Of a stretch of 64,000 bases of DNA, positions 18,218 through 27,544 are shown one piece after another; position 1 is the stretch's first letter, and the number at the start of each line of letters is the position of its first letter. Both the position numbers and the translations under genes were made by a program. The stretch covers positions 62,001 through 126,000 of the forward strand of contig CACNUI010000002.1 of NCBI GenBank assembly GCA_902623545.1, read 5' to 3'. Source of the DNA: an uncultured Alphaproteobacteria bacterium. Lineage in GTDB: Bacteria > Pseudomonadota > Alphaproteobacteria > HIMB59 > GCA-002718135. The notes beneath the pieces are model-generated. The model did not search any database, had not been told where the DNA came from, and saw only the letters and a program-made list of their open reading frames with translations.

Positions 18218-18966
18218 TGCGCCTATTACTTATTATTTTTCTATTCTTCTCTTCAAATATATTTGCCGCAGAAATGAGTACAGAAAAAATGCCAAAACAT
18301 GATTGGTCTTTTAAAGGATTTACCGGAACCTTTGATAGAGCTGCAATTCAAAGAGGTTATAAAGTCTATAGAGAAGTGTGTGCTGGGTGTCATTCAATGA
18401 AACTGTTATATTATAGAGATCTTATTGATGTTGGTTTTTCTGAAGCTCAAGTAAAAGTAATTGCTTCTGAATATACTGTTTTAGATGGCCCAAACGATGA
18501 TGGCGAAATGTTTGAAAGACCAGCAAGACCAGCAGACAGATTTGTTAATCCATACGCTAATGATAATGAAGCAAGAGCAAATAATAATGGAGCTTATCCT
18601 CCAGATTTAAGTGTAATTACAAAAGCTAGAAAATATGGAGTTGATTATATTTACAACCTTCTTTTAGGTTATGTTGAACCGCCAAAAGGGATGGAGGTTG
18701 GTAATGGAATGTATTACAATAAATGGATGGCTGGGAATCAAATAGCTATGCCAGCACCTATAGCCGATGGAAGTGTAGATTATGATGATGGAACAGATAA
18801 CAACGCACAACAATTATCAGCTGATGTAACACATTTTCTTCATTGGGCTGCTGAACCAGAAATGGAAGAAAGAAAAAATTTAGGAATTAAAGTAATATTA
18901 TTCTTTATTATTTTAGGAACGATTGTGTATTTAGCAAAAAATAGACTTTGGCGAGACGTTACTTAG
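18217..18966 (+). CDS. petC: ubiquinol-cytochrome c reductase cytochrome c1 subunit
   Basis: A 249-residue periplasmic c-type cytochrome with a signal peptide (about 1-17), haem-binding CAGCH in REVCAGCHSMKLLYYRDL, an axial Met in GNQIAMPAPI and a C-terminal transmembrane anchor (about residues 223-240). It transfers electrons from the Rieske centre to soluble cytochrome c. Its 3' end overlaps converging ychF by 4 bases. Confidence 0.96.
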   Translation: MRLLLIIFLFFSSNIFAAEMSTEKMPKHDWSFKGFTGTFDRAAIQRGYKVYREVCAGCHSMKLLYYRDLIDVGFSEAQVKVIASEYTVLDGPNDDGEMFERPARPADRFVNPYANDNEARANNNGAYPPDLSVITKARKYGVDYIYNLLLGYVEPPKGMEVGNGMYYNKWMAGNQIAMPAPIADGSVDYDDGTDNNAQQLSADVTHFLHWAAEPEMEERKNLGIKVILFFIILGTIVYLAKNRLWRDVT

Positions 18967-20063
18967 ACATTAAATAAAAAATTCATTATATCACCATCTT
19001 TGACGATATAATCCTTACCTTCCTGCCTTAACTTACCTGAGTCTCTGCTCCCAGCATCACCATTATTTTCTATATAATCGTTATAAGACACAGTTTCTGC
19101 TCTAATAAATCCTTTTTCAAAATCAGTGTGAATTTTTCCAGCAGCTTGAGGTGCAAGTGTTTCTTTTTTTATTGTCCATGATCTTGTTTCTTTTGGACCA
19201 CATGTAAAATAGTTTATCAAACCTAAAAGTTCATATCCTGATTTTATAACCTTATTCAATGTTGTTTGATCTAAATTAAGTTCTTTTAGAAATTCAAGTT
19301 TTTCTTCTTCATTATCTAATTCTGCTATTTGTGCTTCTATTGATGCAGAGATTAAAACTACAGAATGATTATTTTTTTTAGCAAACTCGATGACTTTTTT
19401 TGATAACTCGTTTCCAGTGTGAATAGATTCTTCATCTACATTACATATGTACATAGTAGGCTTTAGACTAATTAAGTTAAGACTATTTACAAAGTCAATT
19501 TCATTACTAGCGAATTCATCAATCTTTAAGATACTATTAGCATCTAGCATTTGTAAGATTTTATTTATTATATCGAATTGATCTTTAGCTTCTTTATCAT
19601 TTGCTTTTAATTTTTTTTCTAAACTAGTTTTTTTATTATTTAAGCTTTCAAGATCAGCCAATTGTAATTCTAAATTTATTGTTCCAATATCATCTAATGG
19701 ATCAATTTTTGATGATACATGAGTAATGTTAGTATCTTCAAAGCATCTAACAACATGTGCTATTGCATCAACTTCTCTTACATGCCCTAAAAATTTATTT
19801 CCTAAACCTTCTCCTTGTGAGGCTCCTTTTACTAATCCTGCAATATCAACAAAATCCATGAAAGAAGGGATTATTTTTTCACTCTTTCCAATGATTGCAA
19901 GTTTGTCTAATCTGTCATCGGGCACTGCAACTCTTCCTATATTTGGTTCTATAGTTGCAAATGGATAATTTGCAGCTTCCGCTTTATTTGATTGGGTAAG
20001 TGCATTGAATAAAGTGGATTTACCAACATTTGGTAATCCAACTATCCCGCACTTAAATCCCAT
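18963..20063 (-). CDS. ychF: redox-regulated ATPase YchF
   Basis: A 366-residue Obg-family P-loop protein. It has GIVGLPNVGKSTLFNALTQ at the N terminus, the switch region YPFATIEPNIG, DIAGLVKGASQGEGLG and a C-terminal TGS domain with FTCGPKETRSWTIKK. YchF/OLA1 prefers ATP to GTP and associates with ribosomes and stress responses. It starts 3 bases after the pth stop, in the conserved prs-rplY-pth-ychF order. Confidence 0.96.
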   Translation of the reverse strand: MGFKCGIVGLPNVGKSTLFNALTQSNKAEAANYPFATIEPNIGRVAVPDDRLDKLAIIGKSEKIIPSFMDFVDIAGLVKGASQGEGLGNKFLGHVREVDAIAHVVRCFEDTNITHVSSKIDPLDDIGTINLELQLADLESLNNKKTSLEKKLKANDKEAKDQFDIINKILQMLDANSILKIDEFASNEIDFVNSLNLISLKPTMYICNVDEESIHTGNELSKKVIEFAKKNNHSVVLISASIEAQIAELDNEEEKLEFLKELNLDQTTLNKVIKSGYELLGLINYFTCGPKETRSWTIKKETLAPQAAGKIHTDFEKGFIRAETVSYNDYIENNGDAGSRDSGKLRQEGKDYIVKDGDIMNFLFNV

Positions 20064-20065
20064 AA

Positions 20066-20626
20066 TTAATTTTGCTCACTTATTTTTGTTAAAAATAGAG
20101 GAATATCTGAAAATATTAATTCTATATTTTTAACCATTTTATCAATTTTTTTATTTATTATTTCTTCTTCTGATTTTGAAAACTTATTTAAAACATAACT
20201 TGAAACTAAATCTTTATGTCCAGGATGATCAATTCCAATACGTATTCTAAAATAATTTTCTCCTATAAAATGGTCAATACTTTCCAATCCGTTGTGACCT
20301 CCATTACCACCACCTTGCTTTATTTTTACTTTTGATAATTCTAAATCCAAGTCATCATGAATAACAAAAGTATGGTCTAACTTTATTTTATAAAAATTTA
20401 CAATCTCTGAAACTGCCTTTCCAGATAAATTCATGAATGTAAGAGGTTTTAACACAAAGACTTTTTGATTATTAATTACACCTGAATATAATTCTTTTAT
20501 TTTATCTTCTTTTATTTTATCCAAATTACAATGTGAGATTAAATTATCCACTAAATTGAAACCTACATTATGTCTGGTATTTTTATAATTTATACCTGGG
20601 TTCCCAAGTCCACAAATTAAATACAT
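20066..20626 (-). CDS. pth: peptidyl-tRNA hydrolase
   Basis: Releases tRNA from prematurely dissociated peptidyl-tRNA. The 186-residue protein has GLGNPGINYKNTRHNVGFN (catalytic His), FMNLSGKAV and HDDLDLELSKVKIKQGGG with GGHNGLESI. Length is normal. It follows rplY by 21 bases. Confidence 0.96.
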   Translation of the reverse strand: MYLICGLGNPGINYKNTRHNVGFNLVDNLISHCNLDKIKEDKIKELYSGVINNQKVFVLKPLTFMNLSGKAVSEIVNFYKIKLDHTFVIHDDLDLELSKVKIKQGGGNGGHNGLESIDHFIGENYFRIRIGIDHPGHKDLVSSYVLNKFSKSEEEIINKKIDKMVKNIELIFSDIPLFLTKISEQN

Positions 20627-20647
20627 ATAATGAAATATAAAGTAAGG

Positions 20648-21325
20648 TTACTTAGATTCTTTATTTTCTTCTTTATTATCAGAAGATTCTTCCTTCTTTT
20701 CTTCTGATTTCTCTGCTGTACCTTCTGCAGCACCTTCTTCAGTAGTTTCTTCAGTTTTAGTCTCAACCTCTACTGTTGGAGGAACAAGAGTGGCGATTAC
20801 AAAATCTCTATCACTAATTGTTGGTGTAACACCTTCAGGCAGTTCAATATTACTAATTTTTACTGCATCTCCTATTTCACTCTGAATTAAATCATATTCT
20901 AGTTTATTAGGAATGTTATTAGCATTACATGTTAGCTCAACAAGTCTTCTAACTGTATTTAATACTCCACCTTTTTTTAAACCAGGACATTTATCTTGAT
21001 TTAAAAACTCAATAGGGATCTCAACATTTACTTTTGTGTTTTCTTGAACTCTCAAAAAATCAAAATGTATAAGTCGATCGCTTACTGGATGATACTGTAA
21101 TTGCTTAGGAAGTATTTTTTCTTTTTTACCGTCAATATTAAGATCAATAATAGTTGAATAAAAAGAACCAGTATCCATTAGTTTTTTGAGTATCTTATCA
21201 TCTAAAGCAATTTTTTTTGGTTCAGTTCCCTTGCCATATATGATGCCAGGTACTAATCCTTTAGCTAAAATGCTACGGTTTGAACCAATATCTTTATTTC
21301 TCTCAATTGCTTTAAAATCACTCAT
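20648..21325 (-). CDS. rplY: 50S ribosomal protein L25, long CTC form
   Basis: The ATG at 21325 gives a 225-residue protein starting MSDFKAIERNKDIGSNRSI. An in-frame extension to 21391 would add 22 unconvincing residues that overlap the prs end, so I rejected it. The N-terminal L25 domain binds 5S rRNA (LVPGIIYGKG and LQYHPVSDRLIHFDFLRV), followed by the C-terminal TL5/CTC beta domain and an acidic low-complexity tail rich in Glu, Lys and Ser from about residue 185. It lies between prs and pth as usual. Confidence 0.94.
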   Translation of the reverse strand: MSDFKAIERNKDIGSNRSILAKGLVPGIIYGKGTEPKKIALDDKILKKLMDTGSFYSTIIDLNIDGKKEKILPKQLQYHPVSDRLIHFDFLRVQENTKVNVEIPIEFLNQDKCPGLKKGGVLNTVRRLVELTCNANNIPNKLEYDLIQSEIGDAVKISNIELPEGVTPTISDRDFVIATLVPPTVEVETKTEETTEEGAAEGTAEKSEEKKEESSDNKEENKESK

Positions 21326-21335
21326 AAAATAAAAG

Positions 21336-22271
21336 TTAATCAAAAAGGGCTGACACTGAAGTATCAGTGTTGATCCTTTTAATCGCATCACCCATTAAAG
21401 GAGCAATACTAATATGTCTAATGTTTTTTGTGCTTTTTACCTCTTTAGTCGGTTCTATTGTATCTGTTAACACCAACTCTTTTATGCTTGAATTTTCAAT
21501 CTTTTTGAGTGCCTCTCCAGATAACACGCCATGAACAATATATGAATAAATATCTTTAGCTCCACTTTTACTAAGAGCATCAGCTGCATTACACAGTGTA
21601 CCTGCAGAGTCAGCTATATCATCTAGTAAAATACAAGTTTTATCTTTAACATCTCCGATAATATTCATTACTTCAGACTCGCCAGGCCTTTCTCTTCTTT
21701 TATCAGCAATTGCCAGTCCAGCATTTAATCTTTTAGCAAAAGCTCTAGCTCTAACAACACCACCAACATCAGGTGAAGCAACAACTAAATCTTTGTTTCC
21801 ATTAAATCTTTCTTTAATATCATCAATTATTGGTCTTACAGAAAAAATATTATCTAAAGGGATATCAAAAAAACCTTGTATTTGACCGGCATGCAAATCC
21901 ATAGTTAAGACTCTATGAGCACCAGCAGATGTAATTAAGTTAGCCACAAGTTTTGCAGTTATAGGAGTTCGAGGACCAGTTTTCCTATCTTGTCTAGCGT
22001 ACCCATAATATGGAATAACTGCAGTAATTCTTTTTGCAGATCCTCTTCTTGCTGCATCTATTGTGATTAATAGTTCCATTAAATGGTCATTTGCAGGGTG
22101 AGATGTTGACTGTATAATGAAAACATCTTCTCCTCTTATATTTTCATTTATTTCAACAAATATCTCTCTATCATTAAAAGTTCTTATGGATGCGTCTGCT
22201 AAAGGCACATTTATATGCTTTGAAATTTTTTGAGCTAACGATTTGCTACTATTACAAGCGATTATTTTCAT
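21336..22271 (-). CDS. prs: ribose-phosphate pyrophosphokinase
   Basis: Makes PRPP from ribose 5-phosphate and ATP for nucleotide, histidine and tryptophan synthesis. The 311-residue protein shows [34 protein letters not shown], the flexible-loop [10 protein letters not shown] segment and the PRPP-binding [17 protein letters not shown]. The last is usually DDIxDTAGT; here Ser replaces Thr, a conservative change. Length is standard. Confidence 0.96.
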   Translation of the reverse strand: MKIIACNSSKSLAQKISKHINVPLADASIRTFNDREIFVEINENIRGEDVFIIQSTSHPANDHLMELLITIDAARRGSAKRITAVIPYYGYARQDRKTGPRTPITAKLVANLITSAGAHRVLTMDLHAGQIQGFFDIPLDNIFSVRPIIDDIKERFNGNKDLVVASPDVGGVVRARAFAKRLNAGLAIADKRRERPGESEVMNIIGDVKDKTCILLDDIADSAGTLCNAADALSKSGAKDIYSYIVHGVLSGEALKKIENSSIKELVLTDTIEPTKEVKSTKNIRHISIAPLMGDAIKRINTDTSVSALFD

Positions 22272-22319
22272 ATAATCAAATTCATTACTATATTAGTATT
22301 TTAATAGATCAACATAAAA

Positions 22320-23084
22320 TTAATCATTAAATGCGATGATATTAATCATTCTTCCTGTATTTTTTAATTTCTTAGACTCCCTTCGATGACTAAAAAACAT
22401 ATCGTCATGAGCATAGGTATCTTTGTCAACATTATATAAATTTTTAATTCCTAATTCTTTAAATTGATAGTTAATCAAGCCTCGTAAATTAAAGATATCC
22501 TTATTTAAATTTTTGTATTTAAAAAAAATAGAATATTTTTTATTTTTATTTATAAATTTTTTTTTAAAATCTTTGGATACTTCAAAATTTTTAAATCCCA
22601 AACAGGGACCTATAAGAACAATAATATTTTTTTTATCAATTTTCTGCTTAACAAAATAATTTATACCTTTGGCACTTATATTTTTTAATGCTCCTTTCCA
22701 ACCAGAATGCAGAGCACATATGTATTTATTACTTTTTTCAAATATAAAAATTGGACAGCAATCTGCTGTTAATATTCCTAAAGCAAAATTCTTATCATTA
22801 GTAATTAATCCATCACCTTGAAATTTTTTATCTGAATTATTTTTGTTTATTTTAATTATTTTATTAGAATGTATTTGATTTATTAAGATTATTTTCTTTT
22901 CAATATCTAAACTTTTTAAACATGTTTTAATATTTTTATTAATATTTTTTCTTGTATCTTTTTTGTTTAAGCTGCAATTTAAAGAATAGTTTTCACCCTT
23001 AGACTTACCACCATTTCTTGTAAAAAAACCAATTTTAACTAATGATTTTAACTTATAATGCGTTAAATAATTTTTAATTATCAT
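22320..23084 (-). CDS. pgeF: peptidoglycan editing factor / purine nucleoside phosphorylase YfiH (laccase domain)
   Basis: A 254-residue DUF152/Cu-oxidase_4 protein. Zinc ligands are visible as His in NQIHSNKII, Cys in TADCCPIFIF and His in ALHSGWKGALKN. The family has been linked to purine nucleoside phosphorylase/adenosine deaminase activity and to correcting peptidoglycan precursors. It overlaps the upstream methyltransferase by 4 bases, forming an lgt-methyltransferase-pgeF operon. The protein is unusually rich in Lys, Asn and Ile. Confidence 0.9.
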   Translation of the reverse strand: MIIKNYLTHYKLKSLVKIGFFTRNGGKSKGENYSLNCSLNKKDTRKNINKNIKTCLKSLDIEKKIILINQIHSNKIIKINKNNSDKKFQGDGLITNDKNFALGILTADCCPIFIFEKSNKYICALHSGWKGALKNISAKGINYFVKQKIDKKNIIVLIGPCLGFKNFEVSKDFKKKFINKNKKYSIFFKYKNLNKDIFNLRGLINYQFKELGIKNLYNVDKDTYAHDDMFFSHRRESKKLKNTGRMINIIAFND

Positions 23085-24133
23085 AGATTAGATACGACAA
23101 GACATTTAAATAGTTTACCCATACCATTAATATCAATCAGTCTATTAACCTCTGACTTGAGCAGGTCTTTATTTAAATGAGAATCATTTAAATTTAGTTT
23201 TTTTATTCTTTCTAAAATTCCATATTTAATTAAAAAATTTCTTTGTGTATTATATTCATTAATTGATAGTTTTTTTTCTTTAGCTATTTTAATTAATTCA
23301 CTGAAATTTACATGACTTGATATATCTTGCTTACCTATGTTTTCAAATATATGACTTATTTTATGATTAAAAACTGATTGTAATGTAAAATTTTTTATAT
23401 TTTTATAATATCCATAATCAACCAAAATACAAATACCTCTATTTTTTTTTATATATGTACAAATTTCCTCAAAGTATTTATTCCTTGAAAACGATACTTC
23501 ATAAATTTTTTGCTTTTTGTATATCTTTAAGCAATCTATCAATTTTTTATTAATTACCTTTTTATTTACAAATATATGTTTTTTTTCTTTATTATTAAAA
23601 TTAACATATTTTTCAAACCATATATCATTATCCATCACAAATTGCCTTACTGGAAAACAATCAAAAAATTCATTAGAATAAATTACTGAAGGTAAATTTG
23701 ATTTAAAATTTAATGATTTAGACCACTTAATTTTAGACAGCTTAAAGCTATTTAAATTTTTCTTTTGAAACTCTCTAAGTTGTTTATTTATTTCAACAAA
23801 AGTAATATTTGCTTTTTCTAAAAAACTAGGAACTATTTGAGCACTTCTTGCAATATCTTTAAATAAAGTCCCATTACCAGGACCTAACTCAATCAAATTA
23901 AATTTAGAGTTAATTTTTTCTTTCCAATGATAAATTAAATATGCACCAATAATTTCACCGAACGTCTGAGATATCTCTGGCGATGTTATAAAATCAAATC
24001 TTTTTCCTATTGGTTTTTCTTTGATGTAGTATCCATTTTTTTTGTATAAAGTTTGTTGAATGAATTTATCCAGACGGTAATTTTTGTTATTAGAATATAT
24101 TTTTTTATTATTTATTTTTTTTATTTCTAACAT
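23081..24133 (-). CDS. SAM-dependent methyltransferase, NDUFAF7/MidA family
   Basis: A 350-residue class I methyltransferase of the DUF185 family. The SAM-binding loop is LIELGPGNGTLFKDI and the family-specific YSNEFFDCFPVRQF motif follows. The mitochondrial relative NDUFAF7 methylates an arginine in a complex I subunit, so a complex I assembly role is plausible. Its start lies 26 bases inside the 3' end of lgt, and the lgt-midA-pgeF order is common in alphaproteobacteria. Confidence 0.88.
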   Translation of the reverse strand: MLEIKKINNKKIYSNNKNYRLDKFIQQTLYKKNGYYIKEKPIGKRFDFITSPEISQTFGEIIGAYLIYHWKEKINSKFNLIELGPGNGTLFKDIARSAQIVPSFLEKANITFVEINKQLREFQKKNLNSFKLSKIKWSKSLNFKSNLPSVIYSNEFFDCFPVRQFVMDNDIWFEKYVNFNNKEKKHIFVNKKVINKKLIDCLKIYKKQKIYEVSFSRNKYFEEICTYIKKNRGICILVDYGYYKNIKNFTLQSVFNHKISHIFENIGKQDISSHVNFSELIKIAKEKKLSINEYNTQRNFLIKYGILERIKKLNLNDSHLNKDLLKSEVNRLIDINGMGKLFKCLVVSNL

Positions 24134-24902
24134 TCCAAATTATTAATATTCCAAAAATAAAAAAAGGTATACAAAGTATTTGCCCCATCGAAATAAAATT
24201 CAAATATAATCCGATATGTGTATCTGGCTCTCTTAAGTACTCTATAAGAAACCGAAACAATGAATAAAAGATAAGAAATAGACCACTAATCGATCCAAAA
24301 TTTTTTAAATGTTTAGTCCTATAAAAATGAATTAGCAAAATTAAGAATAAAATAACTCCTTCAAAAAATGCTTCATAAAGTTGAGATGGGTGTCTTTTTA
24401 AATTATCAATTGTTGGATATATTACTGAAATAAAAAATTCAGTTGGTTTGCCTATTAATTCAGAATTAATAAAATTTGCAATTCTCCCAAGAAACAGACC
24501 TATAGGCGCTACTACTGCTACAAGGTCTGCAAGATAAAAAAATTTTATTTTATTTAATCTTGAAAACAAATATGTTGCGGTAATGACTCCCAATAATCCA
24601 CCATGAAATGACATTCCTCCATTCCATATTTCAAATACGTAAATTGGGTTTTTTATAAATAAATCAATTTGATAAAAAATAACATAACCAATTCTTCCAC
24701 CTAAAATAATACCTAAAAAAATCCATATGAAAAAGCTATCTAATTGAGCGTTTGTTACTAAGTTACCTTTAACTTTATTTAGATATCTAATAACTACCAA
24801 TCCAAAAACTAGACCAAAAATATACGCAAGGCTATACCATCTTATATCAATAAAAAATAAAGAGAAAATTACAGGGTCTATTGAAGGTTGAACAAAATTC
24901 AT
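24108..24902 (-). CDS. lgt: prolipoprotein diacylglyceryl transferase
   Basis: A 264-residue membrane enzyme with seven hydrophobic segments. It attaches diacylglycerol from phosphatidylglycerol to the lipobox cysteine of preprolipoproteins. Signatures include IRWYSLAYIFGL, GGRIGYVIFY, FHGGLLGV, GRIANFINSELIGKPT (Lgt signature) and HPSQLYEAFFEG. Length is at the short end of the normal range. It diverges from ubiK with a 21-base gap. Confidence 0.95.
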   Translation of the reverse strand: MNFVQPSIDPVIFSLFFIDIRWYSLAYIFGLVFGLVVIRYLNKVKGNLVTNAQLDSFFIWIFLGIILGGRIGYVIFYQIDLFIKNPIYVFEIWNGGMSFHGGLLGVITATYLFSRLNKIKFFYLADLVAVVAPIGLFLGRIANFINSELIGKPTEFFISVIYPTIDNLKRHPSQLYEAFFEGVILFLILLIHFYRTKHLKNFGSISGLFLIFYSLFRFLIEYLREPDTHIGLYLNFISMGQILCIPFFIFGILIIWNVRNKKNK

Positions 24903-24923
24903 ATTTATATTATTAGTTTATTT

Positions 24924-25223
24924 ATGGTTAATAAAAACAAAATATTCTCAGATTTATCAAAATTTGCAGTAGATGCTATGAGTGCCTTTTCTGGATTAAA
25001 AGAAGAAATAGAGACAATAGTTTCTTTAAGAGTGAATAAAGTGATTAAAAAAATGAATTTAGTAAAAAAAGATGAATTTGATGTTTTAAAATCAATGGTC
25101 CAAAAACTATTAGATGAAAATAAGAAAAATAATAAAAAGCCAAGTAAAGCTAAAACAAAATTAAGAAATCCTGTAAAAAAGAAAAAAACTATAAAAAATA
25201 AGAGAAAAACAGTCAAAAAATAG
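24924..25223 (+). CDS. ubiK: ubiquinone biosynthesis accessory factor UbiK (BMFP family)
   Basis: A 99-residue protein from the ATG at 24924; an upstream ATG at 24888 would overlap lgt and give an unlikely hydrophobic lead. It has the N-terminal ADNxFxDLxKxAxxAMSAFSGLKEEIE-type helix, then a coiled-coil (VKKDEFDVLKSMVQKLLDEN) and a lysine-rich tail (from about residue 67). BMFP proteins trimerise and help the late steps of ubiquinone synthesis. Confidence 0.85.
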   Translation: MVNKNKIFSDLSKFAVDAMSAFSGLKEEIETIVSLRVNKVIKKMNLVKKDEFDVLKSMVQKLLDENKKNNKKPSKAKTKLRNPVKKKKTIKNKRKTVKK

Positions 25224-25293
25224 ATATTATTCACATTAATTCGTTAATTTTTATAAATATACTTGCAAAACAACGAAAATTTTATGTAATCAA

Positions 25294-25328
25294 TATTTAG
25301 TAGTATAATTATTTATTACTACTAAATA
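25294..25328 (+). promoter_or_regulatory. long inverted repeat just upstream of the ybjN-like gene
   Basis: TATTTAGTAGTA and TACTACTAAATA form a perfect 12-bp inverted repeat around an 11-base AT loop. It ends 5 bases before the ATG at 25333. In RNA it would bury the start region; in DNA it could be an operator. The 109-base gap before it (25224-25332) is otherwise featureless AT-rich sequence. Confidence 0.55.
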
Positions 25329-25332
25329 ATGT

Positions 25333-25821
25333 ATGGATATAGACAATATTTCATTAAATCCCATTGATATTGTTGAGGATATAATTCATCAAAAAAAATG
25401 GAATTTTAGTAGAGCGGCAGACCATGAATTAGTGGCTGAAATTGCTTCACACTGGTGTTCTTATCGACTTTATTTTAATTGGTCCGAAAAAATTAATGCT
25501 TTAAGCTTATCTATTACCTTCGATATTTGTTTTCCAGAAACTAAACTTAGGAAAGCGTATGAATTGTTGGGTTTAATAAATGAAAACTTGTGGATAGGAC
25601 ATTTTGATATAACAAGTAATAACGGTATTCCAGCATTTAGGCATACAATTTTATCAAATTCACAAAATGATATTTTACATAAAAAATTTGAGGATTTAGT
25701 AGATATAGGAATTTATGAATGTGAGAAATTTTATCCCAGTTTTCAGCAAGTCTTATTTGAAAATATTGAACCTAAAGAAGCAATAAAGTTTTCAAAGTTT
25801 GAAATAATTGGCAGAGCCTAA
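25333..25821 (+). CDS. YbjN domain-containing protein
   Basis: A 162-residue YbjN/DUF1790-type protein in a fold related to type III secretion chaperones. Family segments are RAADHELVAEIASHWCSYRL, LRKAYELLGLINENLWIGHFD and PAFRHTILS. YbjN proteins in enterobacteria affect motility and stress sensitivity, but the biochemical role is not known. It precedes proC by 30 bases, an alphaproteobacterial association. Confidence 0.85.
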   Translation: MDIDNISLNPIDIVEDIIHQKKWNFSRAADHELVAEIASHWCSYRLYFNWSEKINALSLSITFDICFPETKLRKAYELLGLINENLWIGHFDITSNNGIPAFRHTILSNSQNDILHKKFEDLVDIGIYECEKFYPSFQQVLFENIEPKEAIKFSKFEIIGRA

Positions 25822-25851
25822 TATATATATATTAATAATTATTTTTAAATT

Positions 25852-26661
25852 ATGAAAAAAATTCTTTTAATTGGGTGTGGTCATATGGGAAATGCTCTTC
25901 TAACAGCCTGGATTAAAACAGATACATACAACCTTACTATTATTGATCCGATAAAATATAAATCATTAAAAAATAAGTTTAAAAACAAGAAAGTAGAAAT
26001 AATTAAATCTGTTACTGATTTAAAGAAAAATATAAATTTTGATATTATAATTTTTGCAACAAAACCTGGGGATTTAAACGATGTGTTGAATCAGTTATGT
26101 AAAATTAAAATAAATAAAAAAACTATACTTGCTAGTATTATTGCAGGTAAAAAAATTAAAACTTTTAAAAAAAATTATAAAAATTTTAAGAATATTTTTA
26201 GAGTTATGCCAAACATGCCTGCTTTAATTAATCAAAGTATGAATTGTGTAGTTGCAAATAAACAAGCAAACAGGTTATCGATAAATGAAGTATTAAAGTT
26301 ATTTAGTTATTCAGGAAAGACAATTTTGTTAGAAAGCGAAAAATACATAGATATGGCCACTGCTATTTCAGGCAGTGGCCCAGGTTTTGTTTTTAATATA
26401 ATTGATGCTATGGAAAGTGCAGCAAATAAGTTAGGATTTAAAAAAGAAATATCGAAAATATTAGTTACAGAAACTTTTAGCGGTTCTGTGAATTTATTGT
26501 TAGAAAACAAACTTAATGCCAAAGAATTAGTTAGCACAGTAGCAACAAAAGGGGGCACTACTGAGGCTGGATTAAAAATCATGAAAAAAAATAATCTTCA
26601 TAAAATTTTTGAAGAATTAACTAGAGCTGCATACAAAAAAGCAAAAGAACAAGGTAATTAA
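25852..26661 (+). CDS. proC: pyrroline-5-carboxylate reductase
   Basis: The last step of proline synthesis, reducing pyrroline-5-carboxylate with NAD(P)H. The 269-residue protein has the Rossmann LLIGCGHMGNALL, RVMPNMPALINQSM, AISGSGPGFVFNIIDAM and the C-terminal signature VATKGGTTEAGL. Its stop is immediately followed by the next ATG. Confidence 0.95.
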   Translation: MKKILLIGCGHMGNALLTAWIKTDTYNLTIIDPIKYKSLKNKFKNKKVEIIKSVTDLKKNINFDIIIFATKPGDLNDVLNQLCKIKINKKTILASIIAGKKIKTFKKNYKNFKNIFRVMPNMPALINQSMNCVVANKQANRLSINEVLKLFSYSGKTILLESEKYIDMATAISGSGPGFVFNIIDAMESAANKLGFKKEISKILVTETFSGSVNLLLENKLNAKELVSTVATKGGTTEAGLKIMKKNNLHKIFEELTRAAYKKAKEQGN

Positions 26662-27195
26662 ATGACAAAAGATAAAATTTTCATAGCGGAACAAACATTA
26701 AAAATTTTAGAAAATACTAGCTGGAGTAAACTTAATATTGATCAGATAGCAAAATCTAAAAAAAAATTATATATTAAAAACAAGAACGAACTTCTCACAA
26801 ATATTAATCGTTACTTTGATTATCTCCTAAGAAAAAATATTAAGGAAATTGAAAACTCTTCATCTAAAGATATGGTTTTTGAAATTATAATGCAGAGATT
26901 GGATATCTTAAACCTGCATAGAAAAGCTATTAAGAGGACTATAGATCATTTATCGTCTAACCCACATTTATTTTTAAAACTTTTACCTTCTTTTATAGAA
27001 AGTATAATTTTGATTGCCTCACTAGCAAACATTAAAATTAATGGTGTAAGTGGGGCAGCTAGAATTAAATCAATTTTGATTTTATATTTTTTAATAATTT
27101 ACACATGGAATAAAGATCAAACATCTTCTTTAGAAAAAACTATGACCACTTTGGATAATTATTTAACTAATCTAAATAAAATAATTAAATTATAA
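26662..27195 (+). CDS. COQ9-like / TetR-fold protein
   Basis: A 177-residue helical protein directly after proC (no gap). The first 50 residues resemble a TetR helix-turn-helix, but the turn helix is short and lysine-rich (DQIAKSKKKLYI), so DNA binding is doubtful. The C-terminal part (YTWNKDQTSSLEKTMTTLDNYL) is close to the COQ9/RpsU-divergent group, which shares the TetR fold and binds lipids in ubiquinone synthesis. Family assignment is moderate. Confidence 0.55.
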   Translation: MTKDKIFIAEQTLKILENTSWSKLNIDQIAKSKKKLYIKNKNELLTNINRYFDYLLRKNIKEIENSSSKDMVFEIIMQRLDILNLHRKAIKRTIDHLSSNPHLFLKLLPSFIESIILIASLANIKINGVSGAARIKSILILYFLIIYTWNKDQTSSLEKTMTTLDNYLTNLNKIIKL

Positions 27196-27197
27196 CA

Positions 27198-27542
27198 ATG
27201 TTTAAAAATATAATTGATTTTTCTGATTTTAATAAGATTGATATTAGATTGGGAACTATTGTAGAAGCTATAGATTATAATGAATTGCATAAACCATCTA
27301 TACTTTTAAAAATCGATTTTGGAGATGAAATAGGAATTAAGAAGAGTTCAGCACAATTAAGAAATAATTATTCTTCTCAGGAATTAATTAATAAACAAAT
27401 AATTGCTGTTGTAAATTTCCAACCAAAACAAATAGGTAAAATTATTTCTGAAGTTTTGGTTCTTGGTTTACCTGATGACAATAATGAGCCAATTTTAGTA
27501 ATGCCAAATGTTATTTTAAAAAATGGTGTAAAACTTTATTAA
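27198..27542 (+). CDS. csaA: CsaA-like tRNA-binding protein
   Basis: A 114-residue OB-fold protein of the EMAP-II/Arc1p tRNA-binding family. It contains DFNKIDIRLGTIVEA, LLKIDFGDEIGIKKSSAQL and QIIAVVNFQPKQIGKIISEVLVLGLPD. CsaA homodimers bind tRNA and were first noted as chaperones for protein export. It starts 2 bases after the COQ9-like gene stop. Confidence 0.88.
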   Translation: MFKNIIDFSDFNKIDIRLGTIVEAIDYNELHKPSILLKIDFGDEIGIKKSSAQLRNNYSSQELINKQIIAVVNFQPKQIGKIISEVLVLGLPDDNNEPILVMPNVILKNGVKLY

Positions 27543-27544
27543 AT

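Noticed and set aside
21326-21391. 22-residue N-terminal extension of ribosomal protein L25
   Set aside because: It overlaps prs and does not resemble any L25 start; MSDFKAIERN at 21325 does.
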